A stretch of 64,000 nucleotides of DNA, from contig JACBWW010000069.1 in the NCBI GenBank assembly GCA_020086605.1, forward strand, positions 2,069,500-2,133,499. Direction: 5' to 3'. A model generated the notes under the pieces. The model was not told the DNA's origin and made no database searches. It was given only the letters and a program-made list of their open reading frames with translations. A program made the position numbers and the translations under genes. Source of the DNA: Lanius collurio (Eukaryota; Chordata; Aves; Passeriformes; Laniidae). Positions within the stretch are counted from its first letter, which is position 1, and every line of letters starts with the position of its first letter. Of the stretch, positions 23,911-35,600 are shown in pieces.

Positions 23911-24589
23911 TAAGTTCGACACTCCCCTCACCCCAAAATCTCCCTTTCTGGGGATGCAAAGTCAGAGACATTGGTATATCCGTGTCACTTCGAGAAAGGG
24001 TCGGATTCGTTTTAAAATGCTGGAATGTTTGACAAAAACCAGAAAATTCCCCTTCTTTTCCAAGCGTCTGGGAGGGGGGATGGCGGAGCCGGCACCTCTT
24101 TTGGGGAAGGAAAAAAATAATTAAAAGAAATATACGAAGGCAGCATCTTTGCCTAGATGAAACCAAGTTTCGTAATTGGGGTGGGGGAGAAGGAGAAGAG
24201 GGGATGGTGTGGGTATTTCGGGGCGATCTGAAATTTGGCCAGCTCCTCTTGGAGCCAGGCAAGGACTAAAAATGTCACCCGGAGAGCAGCGAAAGTGAGG
24301 TCAGACTTGCACCTGAGGGAAGGTCTCATGTGCAACGAGGTGTGTGTGGGGGAAGTAACCCCCTAAAAAAAAAACAAGCCACCAAACCCCTAACTTTAAA
24401 CAGAGAAATAAATGATCAGCGTTAAATAAATAAACCAGCATTTGGGGAAGGCCGGGCAGGGAGGGGGCGCAGGCGTGGGGCGGCCCCCGGGGGGCTGGGG
24501 CAGGGCTGTGGGGCTGTGGCCGTGTGCGAGGGGTGAGTGTGGGGGGTGTGTGCTGATGAAAGGCGCTAATGCTGCCGGTTTACATAATT

Positions 24590-25010
24590 TTTCTCTCCAG
24601 GCCATGAAGTTACCTTGATGAGCAGCTCGCTGCAGCAATCAGATTATAGCTCCCAACCCAGATATTAAAATAACAGTTACAGTCCCGCATCCCGCGTGTT
24701 GGCAAACTTGGGAGAAATGAGGGGGTCGGGGGAGCGGGGGGAGGGAGAGAAAGAGCCAGAAAAGGGGTTTTGTAAGAAAGAAGAAAAGAAAACCGCAGAG
24801 AAGCTTTAAACTAGTCTTTCGTTTGTAACCTTTTACAACCTTTATTTCCCGTATATGAAAAGCTCCTTTTATTGAGACCTAGAAAGAACTTTTATTTTTT
24901 TCCCTCCCCCCCCCCCCCGCCTTTGGATTTTTAATTAGAGCCCCTCAATTGCAGCCATATATATAGGAATCGATATAAAGTAATCCGTGGAGATGGGTTA
25001 AGGTTTTAAT
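24590..25010. promoter_or_regulatory. Candidate conserved upstream element
   Basis: Sequence such as GAGCAGCTCGCTGCAGCAAT at 24620-24639, followed by CAGATTATAGC, AGATATTAAAATAACAG and a TAATCC near 24981, is unique and looks constrained. A C-run (24906-24918) interrupts it. Possible OTX2 upstream enhancer, motif evidence only. Confidence 0.3.
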
Positions 25011-25459
25011 CGAAAATCTTCTTTGCCATTCTTTGCAGATCTTCTTTAGCCGCTGGCTGGTGGAGAAACAAATGTTCATTACAAAAATACCCCCCGAGCC
25101 CCCCAAAGCAGCTTCCCCCCAACCAAACAAAGCCACAATGCAGAAAGCTTGCAAAAGATCCCAAACCAACTGTTGTTACCATGTGAATAAGAAATTACTC
25201 TTATGCTTAACTTCATTCTCCATTGCAGGCAGGTATTTTTCATATTGAAAAAAGTCTAAAACCAGCTCCGAATACTGCAGTTAATTTTTTTTTTTCTTTC
25301 TTAAAAGGTCTGTGGGTGATGGTATTATCCGTGCGGGAAGGGTCTGGCTTGTGCTGCGGGTGTCTGTCTGTCTGTCTGTCCGGCAACAGAGGTCCCACAT
25401 GTATAACACTGCTCTGAAATCCACATCCCGTCCTCTTGCAGCTTCTCAGATTTACAAAT

Positions 25460-25680
25460 ATCGCACTTTCTTTTTTTTTTTTTCCTTTCCCCTCAGTGTT
25501 TGGCTTCTTTTCACTTTCTTTTCTCTTATGTTTTTTTTTTTTCCTTTTTTTTTATGCAAGTGCTTTATATTATATAAAATTTAACTCTTTGCTTCCCCGC
25601 CATGAAATAATTCTTTTCCTATGTAAAAAGAAAGGAAAAAATGTAAAAAGAAAAAAAAAAAAATCCCAACTCCCCCCAAA
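25460..25680. repeat. T-rich and A-rich low-complexity tracts
   Basis: Several runs of 10 to 13 T up to 25560, then A runs near 25650. A short (TGTC)n lies before it at 25362-25380. Confidence 0.8.
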
Positions 25681-25754
25681 GCTCCCCCAAAGCTTCCTTC
25701 TTTCTAAAGAACTAGGTCTGTTTTTCTCCAGGGGAAGGAGGGGGCTGGAAGCTA

Positions 25755-26445
25755 AATATTAAACAATGCAGGCAGCTTCGGGTTTATTTTGGTAAATTAA
25801 TTGTGAGACTATTCTGGCTCCTGTGTGTTTCTGCATGATTAAACTGCGCTGTTTGTTCCCCAAAGCTGCACATTAGCAGAAAGTGCAAGTCTATTTTAAA
25901 GCATCATCCTCAGGTTTAATGTAAGCAAACTGGGCTGAGTGAAAAGTTTGCCCGAGTAATTGCAACTAAGAGTCCCCTGTAGTTGTTTTAATCGTTATTT
26001 TCTATCTGATGAGTGCGTTTTAAAGAATGGACCCTGCAGTTTTTTAATCTGAAGGAAGCGAATCTGGCCGTATTTGTACCTCAACCTCTCGTCTTATCTG
26101 TATGAAATTTCAATTTATTTAAAAGCCTGGTATTTAATACACGACACGGGCCACATTTAGTTTAGACAAACCCCCTCTTGTACTTTCTCCATAATCACGC
26201 CTAATGAAAACGTGGGATTTTCCCATTATGGAAAAAAAAAAAAAAAAGTGAAAATATAATGCATCTTCATTAGGAAAATTGACTGCTGTGCTCAAGACAG
26301 TTCTTAATTGAAAAGGCAACCTATTTTAATGGTGTGGTTGAGGAGAAGATTACATACTTTATCCAAACACAAAGACAATTAATAATGAGGACCAGGCTGC
26401 TGCCATTAACTCTAATGTAGTTACATCAATGTCAATGCAAGTGCG
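25755..26445. promoter_or_regulatory. Candidate conserved element upstream of CpG block
   Basis: AT-rich unique DNA with TAAATTAATTG near 25793, GTTTTAATCGTTATTT near 25986, GACAATTAATAATG near 26376 and other homeodomain and SOX-like cores. It contains no recognisable repeat over 0.7 kb, other than an A17 run at 26230, and abuts the CpG-rich candidate exon at 26451. This block is a strong visual candidate for an OTX2 enhancer or alternative promoter region. Confidence 0.35.
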
Positions 26446-26450
26446 CGTAC

Positions 26451-26660
26451 CTGAGAGGTGCTGGGGGATGCGCCCGCGGCCCCTCCGCCCTGCCCGGCCG
26501 CGGCTCAGCCCCTCCGCCGCCGCCAGCCCCGGGCACCGCCGCCCTGCTCCTCCGGCAGAGCCTGCCAGCATCGGCCCGCGTCCGAGTTACCATTAATTTT
26601 ATTATTATTTTTAGTTTGAACGGCAGCACGACCCCGAGGAGTTGTGCGAGCGAGGCTCGC
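26451..26660 (-). promoter_or_regulatory. Candidate alternative first exon and CpG-island promoter of OTX2
   Basis: A GC-rich, CpG-dense block ends on the minus strand with a consensus donor, CCTCTCAG|GTACGC, with the exon side ending at 26451. Upstream on that strand is AT-rich DNA (26590-26610) and then another CpG-rich part. Alternative upstream first exons have been reported for mouse Otx2, so an exon splicing from here to 19956 is plausible. No transcript evidence is available to me. Confidence 0.35.
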
Positions 26661-26989
26661 CCTCGCCGCCTGCTTTAGAGGGACTTTTCAGAGCTGCCTA
26701 AATCAGGATATTTAAGCGCAGGACAATGCAGGGTGGTGGGAGCTCTTAAGCTGCAGTTTGCAAACGAATCCGTGCCCCACAGCCAAGGGAAAAGTCCTGT
26801 CCCCCTCCCGGCTCGTTCCCGCTCGTGCCACTCTAGGCATTTATTTGGACTTAAAAAAAAATTAAAAAAAAAAAAAAAATTAAACTTTCAGTCGCTCGAT
26901 GCGCCGATCAGGTGTGTTTATATCGAGCGTTGGCTGTGGAGGTTTTGCCTGGTATTTTTTTTCCCCTTCCCTTTCCCCGGAGGAGCGGT

Positions 26990-27800
26990 TGGGTGGAAGC
27001 CCCGCTCCCCCGCAGCCCCGCGCTGTTTGCGCCACCGCGGAGCCGGGGAGTGGAGGGGGAGGGATGCGCGGAGCGGTGCGCGCCCTTCCCCGAGTCAAAC
27101 AAAGTCCTCTTCAAAGCCCCTTCCTCAGTGAAGTCGATTTGATAATTATAAATAAAATAATGAAACCAGAGCAGCACATTTCTCCCCCTAAATAAATAAA
27201 TAATAATTAATTATCCGATAACCGATCCCTCCCTCCTAAAATTGCTTCCCCCTTCCCCCAGCTCCATCCCCGCCTGCAACTTTCCCGCAGATCTTTGTCC
27301 CGCACCGGGCAAATCAGCGGCAGTACTCGGGGGAGTCCCGGCTGGGTTTATTTTGGGAGGTGGAGGAGCAGGATTCCCGGCCGGGGTCCCGCATCTCCGC
27401 CCGGTCGGGGCGGTGCGGGGTTGGGAGGGGGGGAGGTTCCTCCTCTCAGCCACCTCCCGTGGGTAAAACTGGCTTTTTGGGGTGTCGGGGTGGGGTGCGC
27501 TGGCAGCGGGGACAATACGTCCGGAGGCGGCTCGGCGGGGCGGGCTCCTGCCCCCTCCCCGCAGCCTCAGGCCTAATCCCGGCCGTTCCCCCTCCGGCAG
27601 CTTTTAATCTCCGCCGGGGGGAGGAGAAGGAAGGGAAAGGTGGAGGGCGGGCGGCGGGGCCGGTGCCGGTGCCCAGCGGCGCGGGCTGCCCGCCCCGGGC
27701 GCGTCCCTCCCCGGCCCCGCCGCCGCCGCAGCTGCCGCCCCCGGGAGGGGAGGGAGGGAAAGGGGGGCGGCCCCCCACCCGGCACGGCGGGGGCTCGGGA
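26990..27800. promoter_or_regulatory. CpG island upstream of OTX2
   Basis: GC-rich, CpG-dense DNA, strongest at 27360-27420 and 27490-27800, with an AT-rich gap at 27130-27235. It may be a promoter of an unidentified non-coding transcript or part of the wide OTX2 CpG domain. Long open frames here on both strands reflect lack of AT-rich stops. Confidence 0.5.
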
Positions 27801-27804
27801 GGGC

Positions 27805-28440
27805 GGGACAGTGCCCAGCATCTCCTCACAGGCAGACAGACAGATGGACAGAGCGGCGCCCAGTGTACCCTCACAGACAGACAAGGCTGTGCCCAGCATC
27901 CCCTCACAGATAGACGGACAGGGCTGCCCCCAGCATCTCCCCAGACGGACAGATGGACAGGGCTGTGCCCAGAGTACCCTCACAGACAGACAGGGCTATG
28001 CCCAGCATCTCCTCACAGGCAGACGAATGGACGGGGATGTGCCCAGCGTCTCCTTACAGACAGACGGACGGAATGACAGACAGGGCTGTGCCCAGCATCC
28101 CTCACAGACAGACGGAAGGACAGACAGGGCTGTACCCAGCATCCCTCACAGACAGACAGAACTGTGCCCAGCAACACTTACAGACAGACGGACGGACAGG
28201 GCTGCGCCCAGCATCTCCTTGCACACAGACAAATGGATGGGGATGTTCCCAGCATCCCTCCAGACAGACAGATGGACGGGACTGTGCCCAGCATCCCTGC
28301 ACAGACAGCCACGGCAGTGCGTGGCTGCCCTCCCAGACAGACAGACAGACATGACGGTAGGATGGGCAAAGCAGTGCCTGTCCAGCGCTCTCAGACAGAC
28401 ATGGAGCTTGGACGGGCAGAGCAATGCCCATCCAACTCTC
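27805..28440. repeat. Minisatellite with CAGA core, unit about 35-45 bp
   Basis: At least a dozen imperfect copies of a unit combining CAGACAGACGGACAGGGCTG and TGCCCAGCATCCCTCACA run across the segment, with units losing similarity toward 28440. The 297-residue plus-strand frame and similar Cys/Ser/Val-rich minus frames are read-through of this array. The array directly abuts the CpG island on its left. Confidence 0.95.
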
Positions 28441-28474
28441 ACAGACAGACAGACAGACAGACAGACTGACAGAC
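28441..28474. repeat. (CAGA)n microsatellite
   Basis: About eight CAGA units at the right end of the minisatellite. A shorter copy occurs at 28578-28594. Confidence 0.9.
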
Positions 28475-30590
28475 AGCTGCGGCCCAGCAGCCCACGCAGA
28501 AGAGAGCTGCTCCAGCTGGGGCCACCCTGGTGAACAGAGCTGGGGGCAGTCCAGGTGGGGCCAGACTAATCCCCAGGCAGACAGACAGACAGACGGGGCT
28601 GTGCCCCCTCGGCCTGCCTGCCAAGGGGATGCCCCACGAAATCCCAGGCAGACCAGGTGGAGCATGGCTAATCCTTGGCAGAGGCGGGCAGTGGCCGGTG
28701 CGGGCGGGCAGGGCTGGCTGGGCAGGGCCGTGGTTTGTCGCAGGAACACCTGGCCATGCCCTGCTGGATGCTGGACAAACAGCCCAAGCACCACCAGCCG
28801 GGGCTCTGCTGGGAGAGGCAGGGCCCGACCCGGTCCCACAGGTGGAAAGGAGTTAACGGGTCTGTGACCATCCCAGTGGGGGATTTTCTACCTGTGAAAA
28901 AACATATTGATGTAATTTCCTTGCCTGTACGGGCAGGGAGAGACAGAGCAGTGGGGGCCAGGCTGGCTGTGGCCTTTAGGAACTACCTTGACATCCACAA
29001 TCGGAGATAAAAAGAAAGTTCCTGCTGGTTCCCTTCCAGACAAATGAGCCTGGCCGGGTCTCTTTGCTCTTTAGCAGCATCTGCCCACCCTCTGCACCTG
29101 ATTTCTTGCAGGAGCCTTTCATCTCTCTCCCCTGCCTGCTCCCGGAGCCCCGGCTGCTCTGCCCGCGGGCTTAACGGTACGGGAGGATGCGAGTCCCCCG
29201 GGACGGGGCTGTGCCCACCTCCTCCCTGTCATCATCGCTGGTCTTCCCACTGCTCCTGCACCTCCTCGGAAGGCTGATTGCAAAGGGAATTTTGACTGGA
29301 GGAGAGGAATCTCCGGGGTTTTTGGATTCTTGTCTGGATACAGCCGTGCTAGGGGCCGTCACCTCATTTCTCTAAAGGCTGTCCCTGCAAAGGGGACATT
29401 AGTAACACACACGGGTTTATGCCTGTGTCTGAAAAGCAGGAATGCGAACCAGATGCAGTGGAGTTTTCTGTGGAAGTGCGTCTGCTTTCTGTGTTTGTGT
29501 TCTTGCTGGTGGTGTAGGTAAATCTGATATCAACAGGTTGTTGAGAAGGAAAAAATTCCTTGTTTCGTGTGCACTCACTGATAAACACTGAGATGAGGTC
29601 CTTTGGTGGGAGCTTTTGTGAGAAAATAAATGCCTTCTGGGTAGAATTCTGGCCATTTCTCAGCCATGTCCTGTGCCCACACGCTGTTGTGGCACAGGGC
29701 TCAGATCAGTTGCCTGCATGAGGCTGCCAGGAGCATCCAAGATGCCCTCAAGTCCCTGAGACACCCACCCCAAAGGATTTGCAGGAGATCTGTGCCCCTC
29801 TGGCTCAGCAGATGGAGGCCAGCAGGGACACCCAGAGACATCTCAGGTGACACTGGATGCCTGTATTTAGGCAACAAAGCCACATTCACTGTCTGAGCTG
29901 CCCCAGGCTGTGATGGTCAGTTCTTCAGATCCTTTCTGGTGCAGGGTGACACCTCTGTTACAGCTTTTTGCACCCACAGGTGAAATGCAGGAGCCTGTAG
30001 GTAACACAACCCTGCCCATGTATTCTCCTGTGCTCACTGTCCACCTCTCAGTGCAAGGTTTAGGTAGACCAGTGGTGATGTGGCAAATTGATTGACATGG
30101 CAAGAGAAGTCTGAGCTCAGGAGGTGCTGACAACCCAATTAGTGAGAACAAAGTCCTTCTGAGGTCCCTGGGTTTGGCCATCTGGGGATTATTCCTGCTT
30201 GTTGGTGTCTGCCTAGGGAGTGCTCTGGATGGATGAGATCTGGTGAACAGCCTGCAAACCCTGAGGTTCTCCTCTTCCTGTGTGCAAATCCAGGGCCATC
30301 AGGATGAGGTGCAGATAAGATAATAGATAAAATATGGTGCTGGTTGTTTTGCAGCTTGCTATGCCAAGGAGGCAAGGAGGGGGCTGGCTGCAGGTGTTCG
30401 TTTGAGGGGGAGGTCCAGGACTAAAGCTCAGGATCATCTTTCTGGTCCAGTTCTCTGGGATCCATGGCTCATGCAAAGGCAATACTTTGGGAGAAGGGAA
30501 AGGGTTGAAACTGCTTCTTCAGTCCTGCCTGTGGCTGGGAGGGGGAGGAGGATGGAGCAGTGATGGAGCTGGCGTGTGTGGCAGGGTGTG
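28475..30590. other. Unassigned non-coding sequence
   Basis: Moderately GC-rich and then mixed DNA with no gene. Parts such as 29650-30250 may be decayed retroelement, but I cannot classify them. Confidence 0.5.
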
Positions 30591-30599
30591 TGTGCAGGA

Positions 30600-30828
30600 G
30601 GATGGAGTTGGAGAGGCTCAGACTGGACATCAGGAGGAATTACATCACGGAAAGGGTTGTTAAGCACTGGAAGGGGCTGCCCAGGGAGCTGGTGGAGTCC
30701 CCATCCCTGCAGGTGGACAAGGAACAACTGGAAGTGGCACTCAGGGCTCTGGGCTGCATGACAATGTGGTGAAAGTCATGGGTTGGACTCGATCTTGGGA
30801 GTCTTTTCAAACCTCAGTGATTCTGTGC
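30600..30828 (+). mobile_element. CR1 LINE 3' portion
   Basis: GAGAGGCTCAGACTGGACAT, then GGGCTGCCCAGGGAGCTGGT and GAGTCCCCATCCCTGCAGG, then TTGGACTCGATCTTGG and a tail AACCTCAGTGATTCTGTG identify a CR1 3' end in plus orientation. Confidence 0.9.
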
Positions 30829-32540
30829 TTATTTCCAGTTCATCAGCTCATGCTCTTATCTCTGGTGAAAGGGAGGAAAGTGGCAGCTTCAGCCCTGTTT
30901 TGGTTCCAGTAGGACTTTTAAACCCTGGCATATTTTTCTTGTATCATACTTTGCTTTTGGACTAGCTGTCAGATTTTGAACCACTACTCCAGATTTCCTA
31001 CCCAGGCAAGGAGCTGGGAGTAGGTTCCTATAACTTCATAATTAGGACATTTGCTGTGATTTACTCTATTAGAGTCCATAAATCCACGTATTTGATATCT
31101 GATGGGAAAATGGGAATAAGCTGCAGTATGTCTTAATGTAACACAGACAGTCACAGGTTATGTCAGCAATTCAAATATTTTATTGAAATGCAACTTCCCA
31201 ACATTTTCTGACATAAGCGTTATCAAGAAATGTAAATTATAATATAATAGTATAACAATATAATTGCTCAATTCCTCTTAACTCACTGCAGTTCTTTTCT
31301 GAAGGAACACTACAAAAGGAAGAAGGTCAATTCCTTTCATATAACTAAGGATTTAAAAACCTTTCATTTAAGTGCATTTTTAATAAAATATTTTATTTTC
31401 ATGCTATCCTCCTGCACTGTAGATAGTTTCAGCCTCTGTGCTTGGATTAATTGTTACAGGAGTTATTATACAAAGCCTATTAGATAAAAAAAGAACTAAT
31501 ATAAACACTGCTGGCTGTATTTTACCCTGCCCTTGCCATTCAAAAAAGCTTCCTAGTGGCTGATGTATGAATTATTATTGATGAAACACAGGACTTCTAA
31601 CACTCCAGATTTTCTGCGTGGACTAAGATCACAAATCCAAGACCATTTATTAAAGTAAATAGAAGTCCAAGATGTTTCTCAAGCAGACAAGCTAATTTTA
31701 AAGCCCAAGTGGGCCTTTATTTTGAGGAAAAAATATTTCTGAGAAAAAAAATCCCATGAATATGTGTGTTTTTTTGTGGCACCAAACTTGGAAGTTTATA
31801 TATATTTTTACTTCAAATGTTACTATTTTGTCAAACCTGCGTATTACTCAAAATCTGTAAGGAAAAATCCCTCTGGAATGGAAATGGCAAAATGGTTTTG
31901 AGAAATGCAGTTGGAGACCTTAGAAAAAAGTGGACAAGGATGTTACAGATTGGGGAAAAATAATGTTTCACCAATAATCAGGCATTTATGGTTGAGCTCA
32001 TAAGAGAAGGTCATGTTGAATGAAAATCTAGTTATTACTCTGTATACCATGAAATACTTCAATTATCACTAATTATGACTATAATCTGGCACTGGAACAT
32101 CCTGCCAGTACTAATGAACTAATTCTCACCACACCTGATGGCACAGGGATGTTTTATCTCCAGTTTTCAGGGGAGGAACTGCCCCTTAAGTGAAGGTCAA
32201 GCAAAGAGCTTGTGGGAGGGCTGGTCTGGTTCCTCCACCCCTTTCACACTCTCACACTGACATCCCTTTTTCAGGCTTCAAAATCCAGTGAAATAATACC
32301 CACAACATCACCCAGAGGAGGAATTTCAAAGGACACTTCTACAGTCCTGGATAAAGCACCATTTACGTGGTTTAGAGACAAATGGACAGCTCCACATGAT
32401 ATCCCAGAGTGCTAAATTTTGCTCAGGTTCAACCAAAGCATGTGTTAAAAACTCATGGGGCTGCACATCTGAGGCAGATCAGGAGTGCAAAGGTACTTGT
32501 TCCAAAAGCCAGCCTCACACACATTGCCAAGAGCTGCTTT
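30829..32540. other. AT-rich non-coding sequence
   Basis: Unique AT-rich DNA. No frame longer than about 65 codons, and no repeat recognised. Confidence 0.6.
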
Positions 32541-32544
32541 TGCA

Positions 32545-32644
32545 GGCATGGTGGGATTTTTGGGATTGTCCCATGCAGGGCCAGGAGCTGAACTCGATGA
32601 TCCTCTTGAGTCCCCTCCAACTCAGGATATTCCATGACTCTATG
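32545..32644 (+). mobile_element. CR1 LINE 3' end fragment
   Basis: GGGATTTTTGGGATTGTCCC, then GGGCCAGGAGCTGAACTCGA and CTCAGGATATTCCATGACTC is a typical CR1 terminal block. Confidence 0.9.
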
Positions 32645-35600
32645 GTGAGCCTGGACTGTGAGAGAGCTCTGCTGCATATCCAGACCATGCAGCTTCAACT
32701 GGCCTAATTTGGTTGCTTGCCTTAATTAGGGCCTCACTGGGAACCAAACTGCAAACGTATACCCTGGAAGTTCTTCCCTTTGCAAAGGGTGGAGGAGTGC
32801 TGAGGGATCTGCCCAGATTTGTTCCTGAGGATAACTGAGCACCCTCCTGCATTAGCACCTGGATCCAGCACACAGGATATCTCAGCTTGTGTGAACTAAG
32901 AGCCTGGAGCCTTTTCTCCTTTCACTGAAATATTTTCTTCCTTTTGTGCACCAAAACCATCCATGTCTCCGTGGGGAAAGGGCCTGGATGTTGTTTTCTC
33001 AGGGAATATGGCAGCAGTGGCAGTGGAAGTGACACTGGATGTGCCTACCCCATAGAGGCAGTTTTTGCCCCTCTGTGTGGCTTGGCAGAGGAAAGGTGAG
33101 ACCAGGTTCCCAATTTGTTAAAACAGCACAAATATTGCAGCATGGGTCACATACTTCCATTTGTTTGTCCCAAAGGAACACTTACAAATCCATCAAATTT
33201 CTGTTGGTATTTTAATTATTTTGTGTTTCCTCACTCTTGTGGTAAAAACAGCTTTCATACTTCCCTTCTCTTCCTTTTTTATTTCTTTTTTTCCCCCTTT
33301 AAGGCAGCAAACCCTCCCTACTGAATCCTTTTAAAGACCTTAAACCACCTAGGAGTGGTTCTCACTTATAAATCCTCCTCATGTGATGCCCCTATATGGT
33401 CGCCTGGCTGACAGCTGGGATTTCCCTTGCACACAACTTTTAGCCTAAACTTCTTCACAAACTCTTGGATATTTCTTAGAAATCTCATCCAGTAATAACA
33501 CATTAATCTGACCTGAATTTCCAACTTTTTCTTCTCTGGAGTCGATGCAGAGGGAACTAGTCTGGCTGATGGAAAGGTCGGTGCATTAATCCTAAATCCT
33601 TTGGTGGGGTTTCTAGCACCTTACACAAGGAGCTGGGGGGAAAATGTGTTTTCCTTTTGGTGACTGAAGCAGAAAACGGTCAGGATAAAAGTGGACTATA
33701 CAGAGCTGAAAATAGACTTTATTTTTTTTTTCAGATTTTACAGGTAATCTAAAACCCCTTGGAAATGTGATTTTGAATCAGTCACAGACATTGTGCTTAG
33801 CTGACATGAAATATTTTATTTTTAGGCTGTTTAACTCATTTAAAAACTCAATTTAGTTTGGTTTTTTTTGGTAGGAAAATGCTATTTTAAAATAAGAACA
33901 AAAGAAGTGTTATTTTAGAAGAAGTAAAAATCCCCAAACTAAACTAAAACAACTCTGCACAAACTAATGGCATTTTTGAAAGCAAGCCTTCCTTAGAGCA
34001 TCCAAAGGAATGAAGCTTTCTTATCCCCCAAATTTCTCCCATACTCACACTTTTGAGTGGCATGACACTCAAATTTTCAGTGAACTTACCCTCTATCAAG
34101 AAACAAAATAATAGCTTAGTTCTCCCCACATGCTGTGACATCCCTTAATTCCTTAATTACTTTAATATGAGCAGGTTTGGGTTGTGTTTATATGAAATTT
34201 TCAAAAGATGTGGAGTACTGTGCAAGTCTGATTGTTTCATTGGTGGGGAGTGGGTGAAGGAGGGGGGGAGCAGGTGTGTGTAAAACACCTCATCCCTGCT
34301 CAGAGCCTGACATCCAGCAGCATCCATCCCAGCATCCCTGGAACCACCTACAGCTGTGCTGCTGACAGCGCAGAGAAGGAGATACTTGTTCTCCCCAATG
34401 TGAGCAGGCAAAACTTTTTGGGGAAAAAAAAAAAAAACAAATCAGGAGATGTTTTGATTAACTAAATATTCCTAGAGACACAGCACTGATAAACATCAGG
34501 CAGGTTTTTGCTAATGCAGCACCCCAAGGCTCATCCTTAAATCCACAGGTACATCTGTTTGGGTCATCCTCATGTGCAGGGGAGAGATGTGGCTTGTGGG
34601 GCACAGATTTCCACCTCCGAAATTTGGAAATGGTTGTCTGATGGCCGTAGAATGCACGGGGAAGCACGGGCAAGTGGAGGCTACCAGCAGTGGGCTTTGG
34701 GGAGGGAGATTCATGTCCCGTCAAAGGCAAACCTGATTGAGACAAGGACAGAGCAACCCAGACAGTCCCTCAGCCCTTTTCCCGGGTGACAGAGCCAGGG
34801 GCCACTCCAATGTGATCCATGAGGCTGCATGCTCTGCTTGCCAGGGAGCCAGATGCTGCTGCTTGGAAAACCCTTGTCCACAGCTTGCTGCTGGGCTCCT
34901 GTGATTGCTGTCCAAGGAGCAGCGGCGTGGCGAGCTGGGATGACTGGGATCGCAGCATCCCACCATCATCTCTCCCCCTCCTGATAAATTAAAGCAATAA
35001 AACCACCAAATACAGATTTTATGCCTTCCCTTGTTGTAATTAAGCATCTTAAGAGCACAAAACCCCTCCCATTATAATAGAACAAAAAAAAAAAAATATT
35101 GCTAAATGATAACAGTGGAAGCCACCCTTCACAGACCCCAAAATCTCTGTGTTTGTTCCTCTGGTGTCTGAAAATCGAGATGAAACAAATCTTTTCTTTC
35201 TGATGACAGCAGTTAGGACATGAGTAGCCATGTTAATCAATCAGTTAATGTAATAAACCCATCCTCAGGCTGTGATGGCTCTGATGGGTGAGTGGGAGCT
35301 TCTGCTCATCACACTCCACTCAGTGGGACCACACTGAGAAAATCTCCAGTGTTTTAACTTGCTGGAAAATGTTTCCAGAGTAGTTTGAGCTTGTGCATCC
35401 TTGACTAGAATTCTCTGATTTCAGCTCATGTGCAGTGATGTTTTGGCACCACTGGGATTCTGAATAAAATCTGGCAACACCAAGTTGAGTTTGAGTGTGA
35501 ATTTAACAACTCTTTCAAAGCAAAACTCTGGCTCTGTTTGGAAGGGGCTGTGTTGGCACAACAGGTCCAATTTTGCAGCAGCTGTGGAAAAGTGCTGCTC

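Noticed and set aside
23777..24262. 161-codon minus-strand frame rich in Lys/Asn/Thr/Pro
   Set aside because: Created by the T/G low-complexity tract; no domain.
27640..28533. 297-codon plus-strand frame with repeated QTDRQ segments
   Set aside because: It is the translation of the CAGA minisatellite and adjoining CpG island; no domain, and the opposite strand is equally open.
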